Positions 45,825 through 56,876 are shown, numbered from the stretch's first letter. The stretch is 64,000 nt of DNA from Thiomicrorhabdus aquaedulcis (GCF_004001325.1 NZ_AP018722.1:1178001-1242000), one strand, 5' to 3'. Notes: generated by a model not told the origin, from the letters alone. Translations and numbers: made by a program.

Positions 45825-47138
45825 ATGCAAGTAACTGTAGAAAAGCCAGAACAAGGTCTTGAACATAAAATGACTGTCACATTTCCTTCTGCCGATTTAA
45901 ACAGCAGTGTGGAAAAACGTTTAAACGAAATTCGTCGCAGCGTTAAGATGGACGGTTTTCGCCCTGGCAAGGTTCCGTTAAATGTGGTTAAAAAGCGCCA
46001 TGGTGCACAAGTAAACCAAGAAGTAATGGGTGAGGCTCTACAAAAGGCATTTTATGATGCTGTTGATCAAGAGTCATTGAATGTGGCCGGAATGCCGATG
46101 TTTGATGAGTTAAATGACAAAGATGGTTCGGTAACCTTTACAGCTCGCTTTGAGGTCTATCCTCAAATTGCTTTGCCTGAATTTAGTGCCATTAAAGTAG
46201 ACACCATCGTAGCCGAAGTAACCGATACTGATGTTGAAGAGATGATTACTCGTTTACGTGAGCAACGTGCTGCTTGGAAGCCTTCTTCTAGCGCGGCTAA
46301 AAAAGCCAACAAAGGCGAACAAGTCATTATTGATTTTGTAGGTAAAATTGATGGTGATGTATTTGAAGGTGGTTCTGCCGAAAACGTTCCATTAGAATTA
46401 GGCAGTGGACGTATGATTCCTGGTTTTGAAGACGGCATTATTGGCATGAAAAAGGGCGAAACCAAAACCATTGAAGTGACCTTTCCTGAAAACTATCATG
46501 CGGACAGTTTAAAAGGCAAATCGGCCGCATTTGATGTGACGGTGCACTCGGTTTCAGCTAAAGTTTTACCAGAAATTGATGAAGAGTTTGTTCACGCCTT
46601 TGGTATTGATGACGGCAAAGAAGAAACTTTGCGTCAAGAAATTAAAGACAGCATGGTTAAAGAATTGTCTCGTGCAGTTGAGAACCATAACCGCACAGAA
46701 GTGCTTAATGCCTTGGAAGAAATTGTTGATGTTGAAATACCTAAGTCATTAATTAATCAAGAAGTTAAAGGTTTGATGGACCGCGCAGTTAAAAACCTTC
46801 AGCAACAAGGTGTTAACCCACAAGAAGTAAATATCGAAGCCAGTCATTTTGAAGTAGAAGCTAAAAAGCGTGTTAAGTTAGGCTTAATTTTAGGCGACAT
46901 CATTAAAGCCAATAAATTGCACGCTTCAGATGAGGAAATTAACACGTTTATTTCTGAGCAAGCGTCTTCTTACGAAGATCCAAAAGAAGTAATTCAATGG
47001 TATGCTCAAAACCCAGGCGCAATGCATGAAATTCGTTCTATTATTGTCGAGAGTCAGGTTGCGCAACGCATTTTAAATGAAGCCACTGTTAAACAGGTGA
47101 CTAAGTCATTTAAAGACGTTATAAACCCTGCCGCTTAG
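45825..47138 (+). CDS. tig: Trigger factor
   Basis: A ribosome-associated chaperone and prolyl isomerase of 437 residues. The ribosome-docking signature GFRPGKVP is at about residues 44-51, the FKBP-type domain (about 165-245) includes GDVFEGGSAENVPLELGSG and MIPGFEDGIIGMKKGE, and a helical C-terminal domain follows. It heads the conserved tig-clpP-clpX-lon-hupB series, but an intrinsic terminator and a fresh spacer separate it from clpP. Confidence 0.96.
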   Translation: MQVTVEKPEQGLEHKMTVTFPSADLNSSVEKRLNEIRRSVKMDGFRPGKVPLNVVKKRHGAQVNQEVMGEALQKAFYDAVDQESLNVAGMPMFDELNDKDGSVTFTARFEVYPQIALPEFSAIKVDTIVAEVTDTDVEEMITRLREQRAAWKPSSSAAKKANKGEQVIIDFVGKIDGDVFEGGSAENVPLELGSGRMIPGFEDGIIGMKKGETKTIEVTFPENYHADSLKGKSAAFDVTVHSVSAKVLPEIDEEFVHAFGIDDGKEETLRQEIKDSMVKELSRAVENHNRTEVLNALEEIVDVEIPKSLINQEVKGLMDRAVKNLQQQGVNPQEVNIEASHFEVEAKKRVKLGLILGDIIKANKLHASDEEINTFISEQASSYEDPKEVIQWYAQNPGAMHEIRSIIVESQVAQRILNEATVKQVTKSFKDVINPAA

Positions 47139-47192
47139 TATTTATTAATCGGTTTTGTATTAAAAGCCATTGTAAATCGCACAAAAGCCCTT

Positions 47193-47249
47193 AAAAACTT
47201 AATTCTGGCGATGAATCTGCTATTTGTCGTTAGGGTTAAGTTTTTTTTT
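47193..47249 (+). terminator. Intrinsic terminator after tig
   Basis: An outer stem AAAAACTTAA/TTAAGTTTTT encloses an inner stem CTGGCGA/TCGTTAG (two G-U pairs), followed by nine T. Confidence 0.75.
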
Positions 47250-47323
47250 GCCTAAGAAAACGCTAAGATACTAATTGTTTAATAAAAGCGTAATAAAGCC
47301 AACAAGAGGAAGCAACAAAGAAT

Positions 47324-47923
47324 ATGGACAACACAATTCACAATGTACTTGTACCAATGGTTATCGAACAGACCAGTCGTGGTGAGCGCTCTTATGATAT
47401 TTATTCTCGCTTATTAAAAGAGCGTGTTATTTTTTTGGTGGGACAAGTAGAAGACCATATGGCCAACCTTATAGTGGCGCAAATGCTGTTTTTAGAATCG
47501 GAAAACCCCGAAAAAGATATTCATTTATACATTAATTCACCAGGCGGCAGTGTAACAGCTGGTATGGCTATTTATGACACTATGCGTTTTATCAAACCAA
47601 ATGTAAGCACTATGTGCATAGGTCAAGCGGCCAGTATGGGTTCTTTTTTATTGTCAGCAGGCGCTAAGGGTAAGCGTTTTGCCTTGCCTAATTCACGCGT
47701 TATGATTCATCAGCCGTTGGGTGGTTTTCAGGGTCAAGCCAGTGATATTCAAATTCATGCCAAAGAAATTATGCATATAAAAGACAAGCTAAATCGTGCC
47801 CTTGCAGAACATACAGGACAAGACTTAGCCACCATTGAAAAAGACACCGATCGTGATAACTTTATGAGCGCGCAAGCGGCTTGTGATTATGGGTTAATTG
47901 ATCAAGTTTTAACCAGTCGATAA
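47324..47923 (+). CDS. clpP: ATP-dependent Clp protease proteolytic subunit
   Basis: A 199-residue serine protease forming the tetradecameric chamber used by ClpX. The catalytic Ser104 is in GQAASMGSF, His129 in [10 protein letters not shown], and the Asp in [11 protein letters not shown] near residue 178. The N-terminal propeptide is short. It is 11 bp from clpX, so the two are co-transcribed. Confidence 0.97.
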   Translation: MDNTIHNVLVPMVIEQTSRGERSYDIYSRLLKERVIFLVGQVEDHMANLIVAQMLFLESENPEKDIHLYINSPGGSVTAGMAIYDTMRFIKPNVSTMCIGQAASMGSFLLSAGAKGKRFALPNSRVMIHQPLGGFQGQASDIQIHAKEIMHIKDKLNRALAEHTGQDLATIEKDTDRDNFMSAQAACDYGLIDQVLTSR

Positions 47924-47934
47924 GGTTTGATGTT

Positions 47935-49194
47935 ATGAGTGTAGATAAAAAATTATATTGCTCGTTTTGCGGTAAAGGGCAAGACGAAGTTCGTAAACTT
48001 ATTGCTGGCCCCTCAGTGTATATTTGTGATGAGTGTGTTGAGTTATGCAATGACATTTTGCGTGAAGAATTTGGTGAGGAAGCGACCGGACAGTTTGAGT
48101 TGGATAACCTACCAACACCGCACGAAATAAGTGCTATTTTAGACAATTATGTAATTGGTCAAAATAAAGCCAAAAAAGTTTTATCGGTGGCAGTATACAA
48201 TCACTACAAGCGCCTACAAAACTCGCACGTTAAAGATGATGTGGAGTTGACTAAAAGCAATATTTTACTGATTGGGCCAACGGGTTCTGGTAAAACATTA
48301 CTGGCGCAAACTCTAGCCCGTTTACTTGATGTACCGTTTGCCATTGCCGACGCCACCACATTAACCGAAGCCGGTTATGTAGGCGAAGACGTTGAAAGCA
48401 TTATTCTAAAACTATTGCAACGCTGTGATAACGATCCAGAAAAGGCCGAGCGTGGCATTATTTATATAGATGAAATTGATAAGATTACCCGTAAATCTGA
48501 AAATCCGTCCATCACCCGTGATGTTTCGGGAGAGGGTGTTCAACAGGCTTTGTTAAAGTTAATTGAAGGCACGCAAGCGGCTGTTCCTCCGCAGGGTGGG
48601 CGTAAACACCCTAACCAAGATATGATTCACGTGGACACATCAAAAATCCTGTTTATTGTGGGTGGGGCGTTTGAAGGTTTAGACAAAATTATTGAACAGC
48701 GAACTGAAACAAATGTGGGAATTGGTTTTTCTGCCGACGTCAAAACTAAAGAAAATAAGCTGAGCATGACGCAAAAGCTGAAAAAGATTGAACCTGAAGA
48801 TTTAATTAAGTTTGGTTTAATTCCTGAATTTGTGGGTCGTTTACCGATGATTGCAGCACTTGAGGAGTTAGACGAGTCGGCTTTAATTCAAATTTTAACC
48901 GAACCTAAAAATGCTTTGGTTAAGCAGTTTCATAAAATGTTTGAACTAGAAGGCGCAGAGTTACAGTTTAGAAAAGACGCTTTAAGCGAAATTGCCAAAC
49001 TGGCGATAGAGCGTAAAACGGGCGCCCGTGGTTTGCGTTCTATTTTAGAACAAATATTGTTAGATACAATGTACGACTTACCTAGCTTGAAAAATATTGA
49101 GACGGTCATTATTAACAAAGCAGTTATTCAAGGCAAAAAACCACCTATGTTGGTGTACAAAGAAGACGAGCTTAAAAAAGCGTCAAGTGAATAA
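47935..49194 (+). CDS. clpX: ATP-dependent Clp protease ATP-binding subunit ClpX
   Basis: A 419-residue AAA+ unfoldase. An N-terminal zinc-binding domain has Cys9, Cys12, Cys31 and Cys34. Walker A GPTGSGKT and Walker [10 protein letters not shown] follow, then the pore loop region GYVGEDVES and RKHPNQDM. A conserved IGF loop for ClpP docking falls in NVGIGFSAD. An intrinsic terminator follows. Confidence 0.97.
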   Translation: MSVDKKLYCSFCGKGQDEVRKLIAGPSVYICDECVELCNDILREEFGEEATGQFELDNLPTPHEISAILDNYVIGQNKAKKVLSVAVYNHYKRLQNSHVKDDVELTKSNILLIGPTGSGKTLLAQTLARLLDVPFAIADATTLTEAGYVGEDVESIILKLLQRCDNDPEKAERGIIYIDEIDKITRKSENPSITRDVSGEGVQQALLKLIEGTQAAVPPQGGRKHPNQDMIHVDTSKILFIVGGAFEGLDKIIEQRTETNVGIGFSADVKTKENKLSMTQKLKKIEPEDLIKFGLIPEFVGRLPMIAALEELDESALIQILTEPKNALVKQFHKMFELEGAELQFRKDALSEIAKLAIERKTGARGLRSILEQILLDTMYDLPSLKNIETVIINKAVIQGKKPPMLVYKEDELKKASSE

Positions 49195-49242
49195 TGGTAT
49201 AAACTGCGCCAATTTAATGCGTTAAGCATGGCTTATGTTTTA

Positions 49243-49268
49243 AAACCCAGCGGTGTCTGGGTTTTTTT
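49243..49268 (+). terminator. Intrinsic terminator after clpX
   Basis: AAACCCAG pairs with CTGGGTTT around CGGTGT, followed by a T-run. Confidence 0.9.
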
Positions 49269-49302
49269 AAGGTAAATTTGACCTTTATAACAGAGGGAAA
49301 GT

Positions 49303-51720
49303 ATGGATATTGATCAAGTAAGTATGAAAATGAATGTGTTGATCTTACCGTTAAGAGACGTGGTGGTATTCCCCGGCAATGTAATGCCTTTATTTGTGGG
49401 CAGAGATAAATCCATTCAAGCGCTTAATGAGGCGATGAAAGGTGATAAACAGATTTTCTTGATAACGCAAAAAAGTGCTGAGTTGGATTTACCAACGTTA
49501 GAAGACCTTTATTCTGTTGGTACTATGGCCAATATATTGCAACTATTAAAACTTCCAGATGGTACGGTTAAGGTTTTGGTTGAAGGCATACAACGTTTTG
49601 AGTTGCTGGGCTTACATACTGAACAGAGTATTTTATTAGGGGATATTCAAGCATTGGCCAGTGAGGATGATAATACCGTCGATACCTTAGCGCTTATGCG
49701 TGCGTTACGTGAACGTTTTATGGTGCTTGCGGAGTTTAAAAAGAAAGTACCTTCAGAGGTAAAGGCCTCTATAAAAAAAGAAGATAATCCAGACAGAATG
49801 GTTGATTTAGTCTCAGCGAATGTTGATTTAACAGTAGTCGATAAACAGCAACTGCTTGAACTTACATCTGTGAGTGCTCGTTTAGAACGCATGCTGGCCA
49901 TTGTAGAAACAGAATTAGAGTTATTAGAGTCCGAAAAACGTATTACCACGCGTGTAAAAAGTCAGATGGATAAAACACAGCGAGAATACTACTTAAATGA
50001 AAAAATCAAAGCCATTCATAACGAACTAGCCGAAGGCGACAACTCGGTGGTGAGTGAGCATGATCAGTTGCTTAAGCGCATTGAAGAGGCGGGCTTAACC
50101 GATCAAGCTAAAAGCAAAGCCAGTGCCGAGCTTAAAAAACTTAAAATGATGCCTGCACAGTCATCAGAAGCGACTGTGGTGAGAAATTATTTAGACTGGT
50201 TGCTCGACATTCCATGGAAAAAACGCAGTCGAGTTTCAACCGACTTGAAAAGAGCACAAGAAATATTAGATGCGCAGCATTATGGCCTAGAAAAAGTAAA
50301 AGAACGCATTGTAGAGTATCTAGCCGTTCAAAAAAGGGTGCGTAAAATGAAAGGGCCTATCTTATGTTTGGTAGGGCCTCCAGGAGTAGGTAAAACGTCT
50401 TTGGCGCGTTCGATTGCAGAAGCGACTAATCGCAAGTACGTTCGCATGTCGTTGGGCGGTGTTCGTGACGAGGCCGAGATTCGTGGCCATCGTAAAACCT
50501 ACATTGGTGCATTGCCTGGTAAAATTATTCAAAAAATGCAAACTGCTGGTACAAAAAATCCCCTGTTTTTGCTGGATGAGATTGATAAGATGTCAAGTGA
50601 CATGCGCGGTGATCCTGCCAGTGCGTTGCTAGAAGTATTAGATCCTGAGCAAAATAGCGCCTTTAACGACCACTATCTTGAAGTAGATTATGATTTATCA
50701 GATGTTATGTTTGTTGCCACCTCAAACTCCATGGATATTCCAGAGGCCTTGTTAGATCGCATGGAGGTTATTAATTTATCGGGCTATACCGAGCCTGAAA
50801 AATTAAACATAGCAATCAAGCACTTACTGCCCATCGCCAAGAAAGATCATGGTTTAAAACCCAGTGAGTTGATGGTAACGCAAGAGTCTATTAAAGAGAT
50901 AATTCAGTTTTACACTCGTGAAGCAGGCGTTAGATTGCTGGCAAGAGAGTTGGCTAAATTATGTCGAAAAGCGGTTAAAAAAATAGTTACTCATGAGGTT
51001 AAAGCCCCTATCACTATAACCCCTGACATGCTTGAGGCTTATTTGGGTGTGGCTCGATATCGAGTAGGGTTGGTGGATGAAAAAAATCGAATAGGCCAAG
51101 TAGCAGGTTTGGCTTGGACGAAGGTAGGGGGTGATTTGCTCCGCATTGAAGCCACAGCCATGCCTGGTAAGGGCAAATTATCCAGTACAGGGCAGTTAGG
51201 CAGTGTAATGCAAGAATCGGTGCAAACGGCTATGAGTGTTATACGCAGCCGTTCAGACGCTCTGGGTTTAAAACCAGGATTTTATGAAGAGTTTGATTTG
51301 CACTTGCACTTCCCAGAGGGCGCCATTAAAAAAGATGGCCCCAGCGCAGGAGTTGCTATTTGCACAGCAATTACTTCGGTGTTGACAAATATTCCAGTCA
51401 GAGCTGATGTAGCCATGACGGGTGAAATAACTTTGCGTGGTGAAGTATTGCCTATTGGTGGTTTAAAAGAGAAGCTGCTGGCGGCGTTACGTGGCGGTAT
51501 TAAAATGGTGCTAATACCAAATGAAAACCTTCGCGATTTAGCCGATGTTCCGGATGAAGTAAAAAACCAGCTTGATATTCGTCCTGTAAGATGGGTGGAA
51601 GAAGTGCTGGAATTGGCTTTATTAGAGGCTCCAAAACCATTAGAGAAACTGGAAGAAGCGGTCGCTTTTAAAGAGCAAGTCGCACCAAAAACCCAAGAAA
51701 AGGTAACTAAACGTCATTAA
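49303..51720 (+). CDS. lon: ATP-dependent Lon protease
   Basis: An 805-residue cytoplasmic protease for damaged and regulatory proteins. The N-terminal LON substrate-binding domain ([16 protein letters not shown]) is followed by the AAA+ domain with Walker [10 protein letters not shown] and Walker [10 protein letters not shown], and the protease domain with catalytic Ser681 in KDGPSAG and its Lys partner in [15 protein letters not shown] precedes the start. The C-terminal 35 residues are a variable charged tail. Confidence 0.97.
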   Translation: MDIDQVSMKMNVLILPLRDVVVFPGNVMPLFVGRDKSIQALNEAMKGDKQIFLITQKSAELDLPTLEDLYSVGTMANILQLLKLPDGTVKVLVEGIQRFELLGLHTEQSILLGDIQALASEDDNTVDTLALMRALRERFMVLAEFKKKVPSEVKASIKKEDNPDRMVDLVSANVDLTVVDKQQLLELTSVSARLERMLAIVETELELLESEKRITTRVKSQMDKTQREYYLNEKIKAIHNELAEGDNSVVSEHDQLLKRIEEAGLTDQAKSKASAELKKLKMMPAQSSEATVVRNYLDWLLDIPWKKRSRVSTDLKRAQEILDAQHYGLEKVKERIVEYLAVQKRVRKMKGPILCLVGPPGVGKTSLARSIAEATNRKYVRMSLGGVRDEAEIRGHRKTYIGALPGKIIQKMQTAGTKNPLFLLDEIDKMSSDMRGDPASALLEVLDPEQNSAFNDHYLEVDYDLSDVMFVATSNSMDIPEALLDRMEVINLSGYTEPEKLNIAIKHLLPIAKKDHGLKPSELMVTQESIKEIIQFYTREAGVRLLARELAKLCRKAVKKIVTHEVKAPITITPDMLEAYLGVARYRVGLVDEKNRIGQVAGLAWTKVGGDLLRIEATAMPGKGKLSSTGQLGSVMQESVQTAMSVIRSRSDALGLKPGFYEEFDLHLHFPEGAIKKDGPSAGVAICTAITSVLTNIPVRADVAMTGEITLRGEVLPIGGLKEKLLAALRGGIKMVLIPNENLRDLADVPDEVKNQLDIRPVRWVEEVLELALLEAPKPLEKLEEAVAFKEQVAPKTQEKVTKRH

Positions 51721-51743
51721 TCAATTAAATTGACCTTTTTTAC

Positions 51744-51773
51744 TTGACACCATTTGCCAAGGATTGCTATAAA
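51744..51773 (+). promoter_or_regulatory. Strong sigma-70 promoter of hupB
   Basis: Perfect TTGACA (51744-51749), 18 bp, extended -10 TGCTATAAA (TATAAA at 51768-51773), 54 bp before the start codon. Confidence 0.75.
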
Positions 51774-51827
51774 TGCTTAAGCCAAAGCTGGTGAACAACA
51801 ATACGACAACAAATCACGGAGAATAAA

Positions 51828-52100
51828 ATGAATAAATCTGAATTAGTGAGTGCAATTGCAGAACAAGCCGGTTTAACCAAAACAGATGCTGCAAAAGCAT
51901 TGGACGCGACGGTTGCCGCAATTACTACCGCGATGAGCAAAGGCGATTCAGTTGCAATCATCGGCTTTGGTAGCTTTAAGGTAGGTGAACGTTCTGCACG
52001 TACCGGTCGCAATCCGCAAACAGGTGCAGAAATGCAGATTCCTGCTGCAAAAGTACCTAAGTTTACAGCTGGTAAAGCATTGAAAGACGCAGTAAATTAA
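51828..52100 (+). CDS. hupB: DNA-binding protein HU-beta
   Basis: A 90-residue histone-like dimer subunit that bends [28 protein letters not shown] is the dimer core (split here as residues 1-25), [21 protein letters not shown] is the beta-arm with the intercalating Pro, and [20 protein letters not shown] ends the protein. Position after lon is the normal place for hupB. It has its own strong promoter. Confidence 0.97.
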   Translation: MNKSELVSAIAEQAGLTKTDAAKALDATVAAITTAMSKGDSVAIIGFGSFKVGERSARTGRNPQTGAEMQIPAAKVPKFTAGKALKDAVN

Positions 52101-52139
52101 TTTTTTGCTAAAAATAATCAAAAAATGTCATTTCTTTTA

Positions 52140-52167
52140 TTGACAACTTCTCTTAGAACTCTATAAT
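52140..52167 (+). promoter_or_regulatory. Promoter of the Val-Asp tRNA cluster
   Basis: Perfect TTGACA (52140-52145), 16 bp, perfect TATAAT (52162-52167), then ACGCGAC discriminator. Typical of stable RNA operons. Confidence 0.85.
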
Positions 52168-52238
52168 ACGCGACATCAATTAAGCAACGTACTTTACCTA
52201 GCCAAAGCGGTGTGGTTAAGGGGTTTAAGAGTTTGATT

Positions 52239-52314
52239 GGGTGATTAGCTCAGCTGGGAGAGCATCGCCCTTACAAGGCGAGGGTCACTGGTTCGAACCC
52301 AGTATCACCCACCA
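52239..52314 (+). tRNA. tRNA-Val (anticodon TAC), copy 1
   Basis: 76 nt with acceptor stem GGGTGAT/ATCACCC, anticodon loop CTTACAA (TAC at 52272-52274), T-loop GGTTCGAACC and encoded CCA. Confidence 0.97.
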
Positions 52315-52315
52315 C

Positions 52316-52392
52316 GGAGCGGTAGTTCAGCTGGTTAGAATGCTTGCCTGTCACGCAGGAGGTCGCGGGTTCGAGTCCCGTCCGCTCCGCCA
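52316..52392 (+). tRNA. tRNA-Asp (anticodon GTC), copy 1
   Basis: 77 nt with acceptor stem GGAGCGG/CCGCTCC, anticodon loop CTGTCAC (GTC), discriminator G and encoded CCA. It begins 1 bp after tRNA-Val. Confidence 0.97.
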
Positions 52393-52492
52393 CATTTTAA
52401 AAGTTGTTTATAACAGCTTTTTTATTGCAAATCTTCAGGAGTTTGCAATAAGTTTTACTAAAGTGTATTCCCATTACATTTTAAAATATCCT

Positions 52493-52568
52493 GGGTGATT
52501 AGCTCAGCTGGGAGAGCATCGCCCTTACAAGGCGAGGGTCACTGGTTCGAACCCAGTATCACCCACCA
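52493..52568 (+). tRNA. tRNA-Val (anticodon TAC), copy 2
   Basis: Identical to the first tRNA-Val and 254 bp downstream of it, part of a duplicated Val-Asp unit. The 100-bp spacer before it is AT-rich and differs from the spacer preceding copy 1. Confidence 0.97.
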
Positions 52569-52576
52569 TACAATTA

Positions 52577-52653
52577 GGAGCGGTAGTTCAGCTGGTTAGA
52601 ATGCTTGCCTGTCACGCAGGAGGTCGCGGGTTCGAGTCCCGTCCGCTCCGCCA
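52577..52653 (+). tRNA. tRNA-Asp (anticodon GTC), copy 2
   Basis: Identical to the first tRNA-Asp. The Val-Asp spacer is 8 bp here, against 1 bp in the first unit. Confidence 0.97.
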
Positions 52654-52660
52654 TTTAATA

Positions 52661-52698
52661 AAAAAAGCGAATCCAGTTTACTGAGTTCGCTTTTTTTT
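52661..52698 (+). terminator. Intrinsic terminator of the tRNA cluster
   Basis: AAAAAAGCGAA pairs with TTCGCTTTTTT, followed by a run of T. Confidence 0.92.
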
Positions 52699-52725
52699 GT
52701 CTAAAATTTAGCACTCTTTCTATTG

Positions 52726-52749
52726 GAGACCTTAGCATGCAAAGGTTTC
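52726..52749. repeat. Collapsed pair of MITE-like ends
   Basis: GAGACCTTAGC runs directly into ATGCAAAGGTTTC, that is, a left end and a right end of the MITE-like family with no interior, forming a 24-bp imperfect palindrome. It could be a deletion derivative or a chance similarity. Confidence 0.4.
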
Positions 52750-52840
52750 TATTAATGTTATTAATGCGGCACGCATTTTATAAGTGATGCGTGCAACATT
52801 AATAAAGCCACTTGTTTATGCAATTTTAAACGGATAATTA

Positions 52841-53641
52841 TTACAACAAGTTAAGTGGTAAAGCCGATTTTTTATAGGTCTTTGGAACGCTAAATTCGGC
52901 TGGCTTAATGTCGCTGTTAGTCACCTCGGCTAAATAAGACTTCGCGTTGGCCATGTTGTAATACACCGGCACTACTTGACCAATCGTAGCAAAATTAACG
53001 CTTTGATCTTGTCCAAATTGCGACGCCAGTTTTTCTATTGTGTTCATCAATCCTGCCATCATGGAGTACTCGACTTGACTGATGTCTAGCTGAGCGTAGT
53101 TAACCACGCAAAATTCACCACTGGCTTTGCCTTCAACTGTTCGTTTAACCGGCTGACAAGTGTAGCCATAAAGTTTTTGCATTTTCCCCGTCTTGCTGTA
53201 TTGCGGGATTGACGTGGCTTTTGGCAGTACGCTATTTACAATGCCTTGCATCATAGCGCGCATTTTTTCTTGTTGGTCGGCGGGAAGTTTGGCCAGTTGT
53301 TTTTCAAGCACGTCGTCTATTTGTTGACTGGCGTTGGCCAGCTTTTCTATTTCAGTGTGCGTCATCAGTGTGTAAGAGCGTTCATCGTGATTGATGAGCG
53401 TATAGGTTTGTTGGCTTTGATTAAACAACACATCGACATTGGCTTGGGTTTTATTAGCGATTTTAATCCACTCTGGCGTGATTAAAATGCGATTGGCTTC
53501 ACCACCCGTAGTGTGGTGATAAATTAAGGTGGTATCGGCTTTGCTGGCCGCTGAAAAAGAGAGTAATGCAGTGGCTAAGCTAATACAAATGCCTAGGTTT
53601 AAGGGTTTTAACTTGGGTGTTGTTAGGTTTTTGGGTCTCAT
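52841..53641 (-). CDS. Exported hypothetical protein
   Basis: A 266-residue protein with a signal peptide (about residues 12-36, ISLATALLSFSAASKADT) and no membrane helix afterwards. The mature part has beta-rich segments (TLIYHHTTGGEANRILITPEW, QQTYTLINHDERSYTLMT) and two cysteines, in YTCQPV and EFCVVN, that could form a disulfide. It vaguely resembles DUF4412-type proteins, but no family was assigned. It is flanked by the tRNA terminator and a GGDEF/EAL gene and is likely monocistronic. Confidence 0.65.
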   Translation of the reverse strand: MRPKNLTTPKLKPLNLGICISLATALLSFSAASKADTTLIYHHTTGGEANRILITPEWIKIANKTQANVDVLFNQSQQTYTLINHDERSYTLMTHTEIEKLANASQQIDDVLEKQLAKLPADQQEKMRAMMQGIVNSVLPKATSIPQYSKTGKMQKLYGYTCQPVKRTVEGKASGEFCVVNYAQLDISQVEYSMMAGLMNTIEKLASQFGQDQSVNFATIGQVVPVYYNMANAKSYLAEVTNSDIKPAEFSVPKTYKKSALPLNLL

Positions 53642-53813
53642 GCATAAGCTCGCGACGTCTAAAGAAAATAAAATTACTTTTCTTATAGTAGGTTTAAGAC
53701 GAGCTGTTTAAAAGGGATAACGCATTTTTATTTGCAATTGGCTAAGGCGCATTATTAGTTGAAATCAAGGCAGCAAGTACAAAACTTGTTTTGTGCAAGT
53801 TCCCAGGCCTATT

Positions 53814-56211
53814 TCACTGCAAAGTAACGCGGTCGGCTAATTGCTGAATGGACAGCGGTATAAATGAAAATTCTTTTGGGGTGGTGGGGTAGCCTAGATA
53901 GTAACCCTGGCCTTCGTCGCAGCCCATTTTTCGCAAAAGGGTGAGTTGTTGAGCGGTTTCGATGCCTTCGGCCAATACTTTTAAGCCAAGGCTGTGTCCC
54001 ATGGTAATAATGGCCGACACGATGCTGTCAGACTCTTCATTTTGTCCCAGATCGTTAATAAAGCTACGATCGATTTTAATGCGATCCACTGACAAGTGTT
54101 TGATGTAGGCAAGCGATGAGTAACCTGTGCCAAAGTCGTCAATTGAAATTTCGATGCCTTGGTTTTGCAAGACTTCGAGAGCAGTTTTGTGTTGTTTTAG
54201 ATTTTCCATTAACACGGTTTCGGTGATTTCTAAATCAATTTGGTGGGCATGAATGTCAGAGTTTTTAAGGGCGTGTTCAACATCGGCGACAAAGCTGTGC
54301 AAACTAATTTGAGCCGAAGAGACGTTAATGGCCATTTTAGGCAGCAATAATCCTTGTTGTTGCCAGTGTGCTAGTTGTTGAATACTGGTGCGCATTACAA
54401 ACTCACCAATGGCGTGTATAAGGCCAAACTTTTCAGCCAACGGTATAAATTCGGCAGGGGAGACTGCTTTACCCAGATGCTGCCAACGAACTAAGGCTTC
54501 GGCACCAGTAAGCTGTCCATTTTGCAGGTTGTATTGCGGCTGAAAATGAATGTTTAGCTCATGGTTGGTTAGGGCTGTTTGCAAATTGTGTTCCATGTCA
54601 TATAAATAATGAATGCGTTCATTCATCGCCTCTGAAAAAAAGCAATATTGATTTTTACCCTGTTCTTTAGCTTTGTACATAGCAAAATCGGCGTGGCGCA
54701 TTAGGGCGGCTTGCGTTGTGCCGTCTTTAGGATACGAGGCTACGCCAATGCTGCAACCAATCGATTTTGAGTATTGATTAATTTGATTAACTTGCGCGCA
54801 GCAATTTAAAATTTGGTCGGCCATCATTACGTGACAGTTATCGTCACAGTTTTCAACCAAAACGGCAAATTCATCACCGCCTAAACGACAAACCAATACT
54901 TGGCGATTGGTTTCAAAGGTATTGGCTAATTGGGTTGCAATTTGCAATAAAAACTGGTCGCCAGAGCCGTGTCCTAACGTGTCGTTAATCCATTTAAAGT
55001 TATCTAAGTCAATGTAAAATAAGCTAAATTGCTCAATTTTTTCATTAGAAAGCGCGCGGCTTAAGTAAGTTTGAAAATAGTGACGATTGGGCAGTTGAGT
55101 AACAGGATCAAAGTTGGCCAAATGCTCAAGATGCTGTTGAGTGGTTTTGAGTTCGCTTACGTCAGTCAGCAGTAAGGAAATATAGCGTTGGTCTAGTTGT
55201 TCATCGTTTACACAATAAATATCAATAAAATAATGGCACGCTCTGGTGTCTATCACCAACTCACATTCGTGGCGCGTATAGCCATACTCCCCCAACGATT
55301 TTTTTATGGACTCAATAGACAGAGCGGGTAAAAGTGTTTGGATGACTTGCCAAAGGTTGTCGCAGGTTAGGTTTGCGGACGAGAGCAGTTGATTAAATTT
55401 TTGATTGGTTTTGACCATGTCGCCTGTGCAACTGGCCACTGCGACGGCTTCATGAATATTATGTAAAACACTGCTGTCCAGATGCAGTTCGAGGGTGCGT
55501 TTTTTAACTTGGGTTTCAAGCGTTTGTTGAAACAGGGTTTGCGCTTGACCAAGCTGGCGTAAACGCTTAAGGGTAAACAAGCTGATTATCAATAAGCTTA
55601 TGCCAAATACAAGCGATAAGCTTATCCACAACACTTTATTAGAACTAAGATAACCGTGCATTTTTTGTTCGGCCAAATTGGCCTTGGTGTTGAGCTCTTC
55701 TTGAAACAACGTCAAGATTTCAAGGGCTTGCTCTTGAACGGGCAGGGTTACGTCAACTAAAAATTGCCGTGCGTTATCGGCATTTTCTTGCGTCATTAGA
55801 TTGTAAACGTGACTTTGATTGTCACGGTTTTGGGTGGTAATACGAAAAAGTTGTTTTAACCAGGCCTGGTGGTCTTGATCGGTAACCCGTTGGCTAATCT
55901 GTTGTGCGGCTTGGGTAATGGACAAGGCTACAATATCCATCTCTCGTTGAATATCGTCTATTAAAAAAGGATCGGTGGTGGCAATCATTCTTAACAAAAG
56001 CACGCTGCGATCACGCGCACCGCGAATCATGACTGCCGCATCGTTTTGCTGTTCACGTATTTAGTTGCAACTGGGTGGTGGTTTGCTGAATATTACGTTC
56101 TAGTGTAAAAAAGAATGCGCTGGACAGGCCAATTAAAGCCAATAGCAATGCATATCCCCACGCTACCACGCGCACACTGGTTTGACTTGAAAGTTTATTG
56201 TCTGCGAACAC
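53814..56211 (-). pseudogene. Membrane GGDEF-EAL protein, broken by a one-base shift near the N-terminus
   Basis: A cyclic-di-GMP enzyme with two transmembrane segments around a periplasmic helical sensor, a PAS-like region, a GGDEF domain (RLGGDEFAVL) and an EAL domain (GAEALVRWQH, DDFGTGYSSL). Both active sites look intact, so it may be bifunctional. The long frame starts at 56030, without the first membrane helix. An upstream frame from GTG 56211 (AGGA 7 nt before) encodes it and ends in QLQLNT. Removing one A (T3 run at 56060-56062) gives QLQLIREQQNDAAVMIRGARDRS and a 798-residue protein. As written, translation from an internal start would lose membrane anchoring. Confidence 0.8.
55859..55870. 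repeat. Iterated palindrome copy 12 (inside the GGDEF-EAL gene)
   Basis: Exact ACCAGGCCTGGT, read on the minus strand as HQAWL rather than PGLV. Confidence 0.9.
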
Positions 56212-56351
56212 CGCATAATCCTAATTAGGCTTGAGTGCGTTCATTCTGCATAAAAAATTTAAATAAACAACGGCAAGGGATTGAATGGACTTATTACTTA
56301 ACTTAATGAGGTGCGTTTTGAGTTGATTTGATGTTAATAAAAACCCTTGCA

Positions 56352-56380
56352 CGCCTTAAATCATGAGTTGATTAAAGGCG
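56352..56380 (-). terminator. Hairpin downstream of dps
   Basis: CGCCTTAAATCA pairs with TGATTAAAGGCG with one mismatch. On the minus strand it is followed after a few bases by GGGTTTTT, so it may terminate dps transcription. Confidence 0.5.
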
Positions 56381-56405
56381 CATAAAAGAGGACAGTCTTA
56401 AGCGT

Positions 56406-56876
56406 TTATTGACACAGTGCGCGCAACATCCAAGCAGTTTTTTCGTGAAGACGCATGCGATCCGACACCAAAGCCGCGGAAGATTCGTCGTTACCGTCTT
56501 GTGCCAACTTTAGGGCAAGACGGGCGGTTTTAACCACTTGTTCGTGGCCATGCAACAAAATAGTCACCATGTCGCTGGCGGCTGGAATGGTTTCAATTTC
56601 TTTGATGGCGCTCAGTTGTGCTAAGGCTTTGTAGGTGCCTGGTGCAATAACGTCCAATGCGCGAATGCGCTCGGCAATGTCGTCAACGGCAACGGCCAGT
56701 TCGGTGTAGTGTTCTTCAAACATTAAATGCAATTCTCTAAATTGCGGGCCGGTCACGTTCCAATGAAAATTGTGTGTTTGCAAATACAAAGTATACGAGT
56801 CGGCCAGTAGGTGCTTTAAACCTTCAGCAATGTGCAAACGGTTTTTTTTATTAATGCCAATATCAATGGTGCTCAT
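56406..56876 (-). CDS. dps: Dps-family ferritin-like DNA protection protein
   Basis: A 156-residue protein forming dodecamers that store iron and shield DNA from peroxide. The ferroxidase residues are in [23 protein letters not shown], with His, His, Asp and Glu at the usual places, and [11 protein letters not shown] follows. The N-terminal tail is short with few Lys, so DNA binding may be weak. AGGA is found upstream of the start. No OxyR site was identified. Confidence 0.92.
   Translation of the reverse strand: MSTIDIGINKKNRLHIAEGLKHLLADSYTLYLQTHNFHWNVTGPQFRELHLMFEEHYTELAVAVDDIAERIRALDVIAPGTYKALAQLSAIKEIETIPAASDMVTILLHGHEQVVKTARLALKLAQDGNDESSAALVSDRMRLHEKTAWMLRALCQ

Noticed and set aside
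53770-53800. Inverted repeat ACAAAAC/GTTTTGT as terminator of the GGDEF-EAL gene
   Set aside because: The loop would be only 2 nt and no T-run follows on the minus strand.
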